Part shown: one piece after another, positions 26,165-34,735 of the stretch
Numbering within the stretch: the stretch's first letter is position 1
Layout: every line of letters starts with the position of its first letter
Source: Evansella cellulosilytica DSM 2522
Lineage (GTDB): Bacteria; Bacillota; Bacilli; Bacillales; Salisediminibacteriaceae
Assembly: GCF_000177235.2 (NCBI RefSeq)
Contig: NC_014829.1
Span: 3,844,001 to 3,908,000, forward strand
DNA: 64,000 nt
Direction of reading: 5' to 3'
Made by a program: the position numbers and the translations under genes
Notes under the pieces: model-generated
What the model was told of the DNA's origin: nothing
Seen by the model: only the letters and a program-made list of their open reading frames with translations
Database searches by the model: none

Positions 26165-27514
26165 TTATATTCTTTGAACATTTTTACCAAGACTAAATTG
26201 TTCAATTATTCTAATAATAGAAATTGATTCTGATGATAGAAGCTTATATGTTTCCTTATGATTCGAATTAATTAATTTAACAAATTCTGAAAGTTCGTAC
26301 CTTAACCCCTCTCCATCAAATTTATAATATATTTTTTTATTTTCCGAACTTTTTTCATATCTTATTTCAAAATATTCCGTTTTCCACCAAGGTGCCGGAA
26401 CATATATATATCCTTTTGTTCCTGAAATAACTAGATCACCTTCCGATTTTACACCTAATCCAACTTTTGCTGTTGCAATCGCATTTTTATATTTGATATT
26501 TATTTGAGTAAATAAATCTACTTCTTTTTGTTGATCATAATGCGTATAATAATTTACACTTTCTATTTTTTCACCAAGTAGTTTTATAATAGCTAAAAGT
26601 GGATATGATGCTAATTCGTTGACACTACCTCCAGCAGATTCTTTATTTAATTCACGTAATTGTCCTGAGACTAGTTTCGTAAAAGTAGCATCTACACTTT
26701 TGATCTTTCCTATCAATCCACTTTTAGCTGTACTAATAAGTCTGTTAAAACCTGGTGAATATCCTGTCTTAATTGCTTCAATAAGGACACAATTATTTTT
26801 TTGTGCAAGTTCATATAGTTCTCGAGCTTGCTCTTCAAATAGTACCATTGGTTTTTCACATAATACATGTTTTTTTCTTTGAATTGCATGCTTAATATAT
26901 TCATAATGGGTTTGATGCGGTGACGCAATGTAAACTGCGTCAACTCTATTTAAAAATTCCTCATAGTCTAATGTCCAAAACATCAATTGATGATTTTCAT
27001 AAAAATTTATTAAAGACTCTTTATTTGGTCCGAAAACCCCTTCTACATTAACACCACTTACAAACTTTGCTTCTGGAATAAACCTGTTAGCTATCCTTCC
27101 ATAACCTACTACTCCAAGTTTTAAAATACCATTATTTTTTTCCCTTAGATATGTGCTAGAAACTCCTTTTGTACGTTCTAAATAAACAACTTCACAATAT
27201 TCTTTTAAGTAATCAAACTTCCCAAACCAATCTGAACCAATTGCAAATATATTTATATTATATTTCAGAATATCGTTTATTTTTTGTCCTTCATATTCTT
27301 CTATTATTACTTCATCAACAAGTCCAGTCGCTAATACATTATCTATTCGTTTCATTAAATTATCTTGAACGTTTAATTTGCCCCGGCTATTATCGTAACT
27401 TTCTGAAGTAACACCAACTAATAAGTAATCTCCTAGGTCTTTAGCTCTTTTCAGTAAATTTAAATGACCTTCATGGAATAAATCAAAGGTACCATAAGTG
27501 ATAATTCTCTTCAT
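26165..27514 (-). CDS. TagD-like cytidylyltransferase fused to a Gfo/Idh/MocA oxidoreductase
   Basis: A two-domain protein of 449 residues. Residues 1-128 are a glycerol-3-phosphate-cytidylyltransferase-type domain: YGTFDLFHEGH with HxGH at 14-17 and RTKGVSST at 114-121. Residues about 131-449 are a Gfo/Idh/MocA NAD(P)-dependent oxidoreductase: LGVVGYGRIA at 133-142 and CEKPM at 218-222. The fusion suggests one polypeptide that reduces or oxidises a sugar or polyol phosphate and activates it as a CDP-alcohol, comparable in logic to CDP-ribitol synthesis by TarI/TarJ pairs but built from different folds. ATG 27514 is chosen over TTG 27538; AAAGG is 10 nt upstream. Confidence 0.87.
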   Translation of the reverse strand: MKRIITYGTFDLFHEGHLNLLKRAKDLGDYLLVGVTSESYDNSRGKLNVQDNLMKRIDNVLATGLVDEVIIEEYEGQKINDILKYNINIFAIGSDWFGKFDYLKEYCEVVYLERTKGVSSTYLREKNNGILKLGVVGYGRIANRFIPEAKFVSGVNVEGVFGPNKESLINFYENHQLMFWTLDYEEFLNRVDAVYIASPHQTHYEYIKHAIQRKKHVLCEKPMVLFEEQARELYELAQKNNCVLIEAIKTGYSPGFNRLISTAKSGLIGKIKSVDATFTKLVSGQLRELNKESAGGSVNELASYPLLAIIKLLGEKIESVNYYTHYDQQKEVDLFTQINIKYKNAIATAKVGLGVKSEGDLVISGTKGYIYVPAPWWKTEYFEIRYEKSSENKKIYYKFDGEGLRYELSEFVKLINSNHKETYKLLSSESISIIRIIEQFSLGKNVQRI

Positions 27515-27606
27515 TCCTTCACAACCTTTATATAACAAATGTTTTTCTAATGTGTATTGTTTGTACCGCTCAATAGGATGAAAATTTGATACCGATTTGT
27601 GTAAGT

Positions 27607-28857
27607 CTACAATTTATAGGTAATGTTAATATCTACCAGATACCTCCATAGCCTTTCTGATGAGTAACCATCTTGATATTCAAAAAGATTATCTAATAAA
27701 ACCTTTCTCTCATCAATGTAATTATCACCCTTATAAAATAAATTATGAAGTTCCTCCTCTAATTCAATCTGCGTACTACATTTTTTACCTGGCGTTATTT
27801 CACCATAATTAAAATGAATTCTATCCTCTTTTTGATTATAATATTCATAGTCATAGTTATAAAAAATAACAGGTTTATTCATTAAAATAAAATCTGTGTA
27901 TATAGAAGAGTAATCAGTTATTAAAACATCTATTAATGAGAATAATGGATAAAGATCTAAATTTTTTTGGTATTCAATAATATTTTCGTATCTACAATTT
28001 ATTATCGATTTACTCTTTGGATGTTGTTTTAAAATAAAAATAAATTCATTTTTCATGCAGAAATTAGATAGTCTATTATAGTCAACTGCTTCAGTTTCCA
28101 ATTTAATAGTATCAGCATTATTCCTCCATGTAGGTGTATAGAGTATTATTTTTTTCCCAAGCTTCTTAAAATACTCGACTTTATTTAATACAGACGCATC
28201 TACACCTAACATGACATTACTTGAAACTTTTTTATTAAAGAATATATCATTTCTAGGTTGACCATTTATAAAAATGTTCTTATATCTAAACATATTTGCT
28301 TTTTCTTTAATTTGAAGTTCAGAGCTAAGGACAAGCAAGTCATAAAAAGGGGACTTAATTATGATTTTACTATAAATATTAGTGAGCATTCTTTTCTTGT
28401 ATTCCTGCATAATGGGGTTTGAATTTCCTACTTTCTTCATTCCAACCCCATGCCATAACTGTATTTTGTAACTTCTATATAATAAGTGTGGCTTGAAATT
28501 TCCTAACCATTCATTACTATCTACAATTACAACGCCTGCTCTTAATAACTTCCAAATTGATGATATTTTTGGATAAAATATAACTGGTAAATTATTATCA
28601 TTTAATGTATTAAATGTTGCAGCGTCTTCACATAAATAATATATATTCATCCTTTGATCTTTATCTATATTATTGTACAAATATAGATATAAGTATTTAA
28701 CATTATCAGCAAACCTATTGTTCATTCTAGGGATAAAAACTATTTGTTTTTTGTTTTTTGGTATAATTATTGATAAAGGGATGCAAATACACCACCCAAC
28801 TATAAATCTATATAAGATTCCCTTAAATATAAACTTTATTGGGTGCTTGATTTTCAT
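27607..28857 (-). CDS. CDP-glycerol glycerophosphotransferase family enzyme (TagF-like)
   Basis: A 416-residue enzyme with a short N-terminal hydrophobic segment (about 10-35) that may hold it at the membrane, then the TagF-type catalytic region: IQLWHGVGMKKVG (His-Gly near the active site), FINGQPRND, ILYTPTWRNN, FILKQHPKSK and DVLITDYSSIYTDFILMNKPVIFY. It transfers a polyol phosphate from a CDP donor. ATG 28857 overlaps the preceding stop as ATGA; the TTG start at 28866 is not needed. With the 24719-26131 enzyme it makes a pair, as in primer-plus-polymerase arrangements of wall teichoic acid. Confidence 0.88.
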   Translation of the reverse strand: MKIKHPIKFIFKGILYRFIVGWCICIPLSIIIPKNKKQIVFIPRMNNRFADNVKYLYLYLYNNIDKDQRMNIYYLCEDAATFNTLNDNNLPVIFYPKISSIWKLLRAGVVIVDSNEWLGNFKPHLLYRSYKIQLWHGVGMKKVGNSNPIMQEYKKRMLTNIYSKIIIKSPFYDLLVLSSELQIKEKANMFRYKNIFINGQPRNDIFFNKKVSSNVMLGVDASVLNKVEYFKKLGKKIILYTPTWRNNADTIKLETEAVDYNRLSNFCMKNEFIFILKQHPKSKSIINCRYENIIEYQKNLDLYPLFSLIDVLITDYSSIYTDFILMNKPVIFYNYDYEYYNQKEDRIHFNYGEITPGKKCSTQIELEEELHNLFYKGDNYIDERKVLLDNLFEYQDGYSSERLWRYLVDINITYKL

Positions 28858-29585
28858 ATATTCCAACCTACTTTCAGATTTTCATAATCTTCAACTGTAT
28901 CAATTTCATACCACGAATCTATATCAACATTAATTGAATAAACTTTTTTCCCACTCTCATTTAGTCGGTTTATCAATTCATGCCATATTTTTCCAAACTT
29001 ATGTTCTTCTTTTATTATTTGACCTAGTTCATCAACAAAATCTCTTCTATTATTTTTCCCTTTTATAATTAGTACTCCCGCAGAGGCTGCATCACAAAGA
29101 GATTCATCTAATGTTTTGGATACTTGAATAACTAATCCATTTTCTATATTAACTTTTACATCATCTGAAGCGTAGCTTCTTTTTGTACTACTGAGTAAAT
29201 ATATCCCTTCTTTTTCGCACTTTGATTTTATTTCTGAAAATATATTCTTGTTATAAACCGTATCACCATTAATAATGATACTATCATCACAACTGATCAA
29301 AGAATTGGCTGTCCAAATGGATAATAATGGTCCTACATCAGAAAATTTGGGATTATAGAGCGTTTTTACTCCATTGTACTTTTCTATCCTAGAATCTATT
29401 GAATCAGCATGATAACCTGTTATAACTGAAATAGTCTGAATAAAGTCAAAATTTCTTGCACCTTTAATATTATTCTCTAATATTGTAGTAGTATTATTGT
29501 TTATTTTTAAGAGAGGTTTAGGTATATCTCTAGTAATATTTCCTAGTCTTTTACCTCTACCAGCTGCAAGTATTATCAGATTCAA
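28854..29585 (-). CDS. Nucleotidyltransferase (LicC-like or sugar-phosphate type)
   Basis: A 243-residue nucleotidyltransferase: LIILAAGRGKRLGNITRDIPKPLL signature split across the N-terminus, YNPKFSDVGPLLSIWTA and the metal-binding IIINGDTVYN. The order and wording recall LicC-type CTP:phosphocholine cytidylyltransferases as well as hexose-phosphate NTases. ATG 29600 has no ribosome site; TTG 29585 is preceded by GGTGAGG at good spacing and gives the usual start MNLIILAAG, so I chose it. Overlaps the TagF-like gene by 4 nt. It probably supplies a second CDP- or NDP-activated donor for the island. Confidence 0.85.
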   Translation of the reverse strand: MNLIILAAGRGKRLGNITRDIPKPLLKINNNTTTILENNIKGARNFDFIQTISVITGYHADSIDSRIEKYNGVKTLYNPKFSDVGPLLSIWTANSLISCDDSIIINGDTVYNKNIFSEIKSKCEKEGIYLLSSTKRSYASDDVKVNIENGLVIQVSKTLDESLCDAASAGVLIIKGKNNRRDFVDELGQIIKEEHKFGKIWHELINRLNESGKKVYSINVDIDSWYEIDTVEDYENLKVGWNI

Positions 29586-29645
29586 AAATCCCTCACCCAT
29601 TTCAAAGATTTAATAAATATTTAAATTGTATTAAAATATACTGAT

Positions 29646-30833
29646 TTATCGAGAGAAAACAAAGCTATCTATCCCTTTTTTAGTGGCAAATAAATTACAT
29701 TTAGTGTCTAATGTTTCACATTCCTGTAAAGGTATTAGGTCTCCTTCTTTTGAGAAAGTATATACAGAATAATCGTAACTATTTATTAACGAAACGAGGT
29801 TATTTGAATCTAACCCCATTTGGTTTAAGTTGTGATGATTAACTTCAAATAAAATATCTGGAGCTTTTGCTTTAGATAACAAGTTACTAGCACCCTTGAA
29901 TGCGTTATATTCCCCACCATCAATATCACACTTTATTAAATCTACACTACTTAAACCTAATGACCTGATAATATTATCTAATGAGTCTACTTGTACAATT
30001 TCAAACTTATTTAATTCATTTAAAGATTTTATTAATGATTTTTGGCCCCAATTTTCTTCTGAATTATTATATAATTTTAGTGTTCCCTTTTCAGTTCCAA
30101 CTGCATTATTCATTACTATTACATTTTTAACATCATTTAAAACTAGGTTTTTTTGTAATAATTTTATATTATCAGTAGACGCCTCGATTGAATAAACTGT
30201 CCCCTTTTCTCTTAGAGTTTTTGATAATAATAAAGTGTAATACCCTACGTTTGAACCAATATCAAAAACAATTTTACTATTTTTATAATTATTTATTATA
30301 AAATTACTCTCCATAATTTCATAATAACCATTATTAAATATTTTTCTTTGTAGATCATCCCGAAGGTACAAATTTATTTGAAATGAACAATCCTTAATTG
30401 CTATTTCCCTTGAAATTGGAGTCTTGGGAATATCATTAATATTAAGTATGACTTCTTTATTAACAACCCAATAAAAACATTTATTTTCTGTTTTATCGTA
30501 TAATTTTACTGCCTTGTTTAATAAATTCAACTCGTTTAATTTATTTATAATTTCTTCTTGATAATGAAACGAAGATACTATAATTTTATCAACATTTTGA
30601 GTTATTTCGCTCAATTTTTCAGGAGGGTAGCACTTAATATTTTTTATTTTCGTTATTTCAGTATTCTTATCAATAATTCCTATAATATTGTCTATACACA
30701 CATGATTTTTTTCTAATAATCTCAGTAATGTAATTGTATGTTCACCTCCCCCATATAGCATTATTTTAGAATGAACCAAATCTTTAAAGATATCAATTAT
30801 TACTTTCTGTGTATAGTTTCTACTTTTTTTCAT
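29646..30833 (-). CDS. FkbM-family methyltransferase with N-terminal Rossmann-like module
   Basis: A 395-residue protein. Residues about 175-390 form an FkbM-type SAM-dependent O-methyltransferase: KIVFDIGSNVGYYTLLLSK (SAM-binding), VYSIEAS, VDLIKCDIDGGEYNAFKGA and ILFEVNHHNL. Residues about 15-130 carry a GGGEHTITLLRLL module followed by IIGIIDKN, much like the C-terminal module of the TagB-like enzyme in the same operon. GAGG sits 6 nt before ATG 30833. This is the most AT-rich gene of the window by eye. It likely methylates the glycan. Confidence 0.85.
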   Translation of the reverse strand: MKKSRNYTQKVIIDIFKDLVHSKIMLYGGGEHTITLLRLLEKNHVCIDNIIGIIDKNTEITKIKNIKCYPPEKLSEITQNVDKIIVSSFHYQEEIINKLNELNLLNKAVKLYDKTENKCFYWVVNKEVILNINDIPKTPISREIAIKDCSFQINLYLRDDLQRKIFNNGYYEIMESNFIINNYKNSKIVFDIGSNVGYYTLLLSKTLREKGTVYSIEASTDNIKLLQKNLVLNDVKNVIVMNNAVGTEKGTLKLYNNSEENWGQKSLIKSLNELNKFEIVQVDSLDNIIRSLGLSSVDLIKCDIDGGEYNAFKGASNLLSKAKAPDILFEVNHHNLNQMGLDSNNLVSLINSYDYSVYTFSKEGDLIPLQECETLDTKCNLFATKKGIDSFVFSR

Positions 30834-30851
30834 ATAGCACCTCATAATAAA

Positions 30852-33674
30852 TTACATTATAATTAACATTTTTATCCTTGCTCCCGCACTATCTCTAGCT
30901 TCATAGTTTGGTGTAACACCTTTAAACGCTATATTATTACATTGTTCATAGTTCATCCCTCTATAGACAACACCCTTATTTTGAAGTGTTTCAGTCCAGA
31001 AATAACTCCCAGGTAATAAGTTCCAATCAGATTTCGGTATTTTATTTAATTCCAGCATCTCCGAATTAACGATATAATAATCCCATTCAGAACTTTCCAA
31101 CAAATTTATTTGTATAGTCTCTTTTATTTGATCAGATTTTTTATATCTGTTTAGTTGGTTTGTCAAGTCGATACTCCAACTAATATTTTTTTGCACATTT
31201 CTATCTGATATTAATTTCAATTTTTCACCGTCTTTATCAACCATGATTAAATAGAAATCACCGTTTGGATAATCATTAGATTGAGAAGATATAAATAATT
31301 TAGTCTCCTTTCCTAGACCACTAAATACACCTGGTTTATTAAAATTAGCTTTATAATGGCACCTAATTCTTTTCCCTATTTCTAAATCTCTGATTTCCGT
31401 AACTTCTTCAATATGAAAAACTCTAGCGTTGGCTTCAATTTCAATACCGTTAAACACAAAATGGTTATCATCTAGTAATTCTATAGTAATAAAATGCATC
31501 TTCTCTTCTAGGTTTCTTACTTCTAGAATTGGAAAATCAGGTTCAAAAATAAATTCAGTACTTTCATTACTTTTTGATGATACGATATATTCCTCATTAT
31601 CTATCGTTACTTTTACTTTAGATGTGAAGTCATTACGAGTACCTGCGAATATCTTTATAGATGATCCACTAAATTTAAAGGAAATCGCTTCCGCATTTTT
31701 TCTCGTATTGTAGTAGATTTTAGAATCTACTCTATTGATATCATTGGAATATCTATGTGTGCTCCATCCTCTTGTATATTTAAATACCCCACAGTCTGAA
31801 GAGTAATATTTCCCTTTTAATGTTCTAAGTTTAGAATGGGTATTTAATTTCATTTCAGGAAGCAACTCGTTGTATATTTTTTTACAGATTATCAAATAAC
31901 CACCGAATTCCTTAGTAATAATTCTAGACCGCGTTGTTATGTCATCAATAGTTTGAAGTTTCTTAACTTCAAATTGTAGCTTTTCATAATCAATTCTAGA
32001 TATCGGTAAAATTATAAATTGGAAAAAATTATTATTCATTAATTTTTTCATACTTTTATCAAGTTTACTTAATAAATTTTCGAGCTTATTTATAGAATAA
32101 TTTTCAGTTGCATTTGATATTTCTTCTATTATCCTACGGACTTTTTCATAAAGACCCTTAAAACTAGTTTCTTCTCTTTCCATCTTACTTATTTTATGAA
32201 GCGTTTTTTCTATAGGATGAGAATCTTTTAATGTATACCAATTCCTTTTTACAACTTTAATATCCAAGTATTTCTCTATAACTTCATTTAAATATAGAAA
32301 ATTTGCACCTTCAATATTAGCCCCATTCTTAGTTGTGTTAATAACTTGAACATTATCATATATTCTTATTTTTTCTTCTAAATTTAATCGCATCTGATTT
32401 AATGACATATTTGTCTTTATATCTTTTCCATTAACGTCTTTTACTGTTAACACCTTTGTTAGGTCTTTTTCTTTTATTTCTGCATTTCCACTTTTCCCTC
32501 TACGAATTTCCTTTGAATAATAAAGGTTATCTTTAAAGGCTAAATTTTGGCCAACTAGAATAATAGGGTCTGCCTTCAGCTTAGCAAAAATTTCAAATGT
32601 GACAGTCGCAATTGAAAATGCATCATCAACTAGTTCTATTGGTCTATCACCATAATCAATATAATAAGGAGAGACAGTATCTTGTGTAGTAACAAAATGA
32701 AGTTTTGGCCCCTTATACTTTTCAACTGTTTCATAACCAACGCTAGTTCCATAGATCATTGGAACAGTATCAATATTCTTTTCTAGCATTGGCATAAATA
32801 CTCGGTAGTTATGTTTTTGTGGATCATAAGTACTAACCGCATCAGGTAAGATATCACTGGCTATCAATGCTTTATTTGCTGAACCTACTGCAATAATATA
32901 TGCTGTTCCATTTTTCTTAATTTCCCTAAGGTTTTCTAGCTCCTCATGTAAAGAAGGACCTGCCGAGACGATAATTACCGGTTTACCATAAAAAACTTCT
33001 TTCTTATCCATAAGGATGTTTGGAGATTTTATCGTTTCAGGTAAATTGATTAAGCTATTTAATGTCCATCTTTTTGAAAAATGAAGATCGGCAGTTAGTG
33101 ACATGCCTCTTTGTTGAATTTTTTCCTTATATAGTTTCGTGAACTCTTCAATTTGTTCAGAAAAAGCTCTAGTATAGGATGGTAATATAACAAGTAAAAC
33201 TTTACTATCATAATCATGTACTAATTCATTAATAAGTTGTTCCCAATAAATTGGGTCAAAATCCAGACATATATTATTGACCTTACTTAAAATAGTTGTA
33301 TCAACTTTTCTTGTACATAGTAACTGATAAAATATTGCTGGAGATGGTTCATATATGGTGTACTTTTTATCAGGGTATTGATTTATGAACTCCTCAATGT
33401 GATAACCCAGTCCACAACCTAAGAAGACAATATGATTGTACTGATCTATTCCATTCCTATATTGATCCACTACCTTTTGAGCTTCTTTCAAAGGATTGTA
33501 TTTACTATGAATTGAAAGTGGACGCCCATTAATATCTACTTCTAATGTTTTATCACCTGTCTTTGAATCCCCAATCTTCAATGGTTCTTCTGACAAAAAA
33601 TTTTCATTTTTTACAATTAAATCTAATAGTAATTTATGATTATTTTTCAACTCTTTTTGATTACTTTTTATCAT
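30852..33674 (-). CDS. maf: Maf flagellin nonulosonic acid transferase (motility accessory factor) with long C-terminal extension
   Basis: Maf proteins attach pseudaminic or legionaminic acid to Ser/Thr of flagellin in the cytoplasm. The MAF_flag10/DUF115 core is at about 190-440: VIIVSAGPSLHEELENLRE, YIIAVGSANKALI, PDAVSTYDPQ, PIILVGQNLAF. An N-terminal domain (about 50-190; VFLGCGLGYHIEEF) precedes it and a helical domain follows (about 470-620). At 940 residues it is about 300 longer than the usual 600-650; the extra part (about 650-940) is beta-rich and carbohydrate-binding-like (FSGSSIKIFAG) and then resembles a domain I recall from Bacillus/Paenibacillus phage tail proteins (DFYLIMVDKDG, ISDRNVQKNISW). 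Located beside pseB and downstream of hag. Confidence 0.9.
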   Translation of the reverse strand: MIKSNQKELKNNHKLLLDLIVKNENFLSEEPLKIGDSKTGDKTLEVDINGRPLSIHSKYNPLKEAQKVVDQYRNGIDQYNHIVFLGCGLGYHIEEFINQYPDKKYTIYEPSPAIFYQLLCTRKVDTTILSKVNNICLDFDPIYWEQLINELVHDYDSKVLLVILPSYTRAFSEQIEEFTKLYKEKIQQRGMSLTADLHFSKRWTLNSLINLPETIKSPNILMDKKEVFYGKPVIIVSAGPSLHEELENLREIKKNGTAYIIAVGSANKALIASDILPDAVSTYDPQKHNYRVFMPMLEKNIDTVPMIYGTSVGYETVEKYKGPKLHFVTTQDTVSPYYIDYGDRPIELVDDAFSIATVTFEIFAKLKADPIILVGQNLAFKDNLYYSKEIRRGKSGNAEIKEKDLTKVLTVKDVNGKDIKTNMSLNQMRLNLEEKIRIYDNVQVINTTKNGANIEGANFLYLNEVIEKYLDIKVVKRNWYTLKDSHPIEKTLHKISKMEREETSFKGLYEKVRRIIEEISNATENYSINKLENLLSKLDKSMKKLMNNNFFQFIILPISRIDYEKLQFEVKKLQTIDDITTRSRIITKEFGGYLIICKKIYNELLPEMKLNTHSKLRTLKGKYYSSDCGVFKYTRGWSTHRYSNDINRVDSKIYYNTRKNAEAISFKFSGSSIKIFAGTRNDFTSKVKVTIDNEEYIVSSKSNESTEFIFEPDFPILEVRNLEEKMHFITIELLDDNHFVFNGIEIEANARVFHIEEVTEIRDLEIGKRIRCHYKANFNKPGVFSGLGKETKLFISSQSNDYPNGDFYLIMVDKDGEKLKLISDRNVQKNISWSIDLTNQLNRYKKSDQIKETIQINLLESSEWDYYIVNSEMLELNKIPKSDWNLLPGSYFWTETLQNKGVVYRGMNYEQCNNIAFKGVTPNYEARDSAGARIKMLIIM

Positions 33675-33700
33675 GGGATTCCTCCTGAATCACATTCCCT

Positions 33701-34717
33701 TTAATACAATAAATTCTCATTACATATCCAATCTCTAAGTTGTCTCTTAGTAATGACATCTTCTATTCTTGGTTTGTCCATTACAGAACAATGATCTATT
33801 TCAAGTTGACCTTTGTATTTTCGACCTTTGCCTCCGAATGGTGGTGGTAGGATATACATTTCTTTTGTTTCTATGGAAATTCTATATTCATCTTCTGTCA
33901 TTAATTCTTCATATCGTTTTTCACCTGGACGTAGGCCAATAGTATCGATTAATATTTCCTCATTAATAAAACATTTATCTTTCATTTCCTCTATGATTAC
34001 TTCCACTAAGTCCTGCATTTTTATAATTGGCATTTTTAATACAAATACCTCTCCTCCAAGTGCAATAGAATTTGCTTTTAAAATTAGTTGTATTGCTTGA
34101 TTAGGAGTCATCATATAACGAAGCATATTGGCATTAGTTAAAGTAATTCTCTTATCGTTCAATATTTGTTTTTTAAATAGTGGAATAACAGAGCCCCTAG
34201 ATCCCATAACATTTCCAAAACGAACAGATGAGAAGATTGTCTTGTTTGGTCCTTTTTGATATTCAGCGGCAGATATTAAACGTTCTGCAGTTAATTTAGT
34301 AGCTCCATACGTATTTGTTGGTGAAATTGCTTTATCAGTACTTGTAAATAATACTCGTTTCACCTTATTTTGAACAGCTGCTTGAATAACATTTTGTGTT
34401 CCTAATACATTAGTTTGAACTGCTTCGAATGGATTGTATTCACAAGCTGGAACATGCTTCATTGCTGCTAAGTGAAATACATAATCAATATCTTCCATAG
34501 CACGTGATAATCGTCTTTCATCACGTACATCACCTATTAAATAGCGAATATTATCATGAGCTAAATAATCTTGGTGCAGTTCAAATTGCTTATGTTCATC
34601 ACGACTAAAAATTCGAATTACTTTTGGACTATGTTGCAATAATTCTTTAAGTAAATGTTGGCCAATTGTACCAGTGCCACCAATAATTAAAATACTTTTA
34701 TTTCTATATAATGACAT
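33701..34717 (-). CDS. pseB: PseB: UDP-N-acetylglucosamine 4,6-dehydratase (inverting)
   Basis: First enzyme of pseudaminic acid synthesis, an NADP-dependent SDR that dehydrates and C5-epimerises UDP-GlcNAc. The 338-residue protein has SILIIGGTGTIGQHL at the N-terminus, HLAAMKHVPACEYNP (the PseB/FlaA1-type catalytic segment), STDKAISPTNTYGATK with the YxxxK pair, and the C-terminal LRPGEKRYEELMTEDE. It follows the 202-residue unknown gene and precedes maf, separated from PseC by 15 kb, so the pathway genes bracket the CDP-alcohol block. Confidence 0.95.
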   Translation of the reverse strand: MSLYRNKSILIIGGTGTIGQHLLKELLQHSPKVIRIFSRDEHKQFELHQDYLAHDNIRYLIGDVRDERRLSRAMEDIDYVFHLAAMKHVPACEYNPFEAVQTNVLGTQNVIQAAVQNKVKRVLFTSTDKAISPTNTYGATKLTAERLISAAEYQKGPNKTIFSSVRFGNVMGSRGSVIPLFKKQILNDKRITLTNANMLRYMMTPNQAIQLILKANSIALGGEVFVLKMPIIKMQDLVEVIIEEMKDKCFINEEILIDTIGLRPGEKRYEELMTEDEYRISIETKEMYILPPPFGGKGRKYKGQLEIDHCSVMDKPRIEDVITKRQLRDWICNENLLY

Positions 34718-34735
34718 ACAAACGTTCCCTACCTT

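Noticed and set aside
21563-30833. Phosphonate biosynthesis cluster
   Set aside because: CDP-alcohol transferase and LicC-like genes occur in phosphonolipid loci, but there is no PepM phosphomutase or decarboxylase here.
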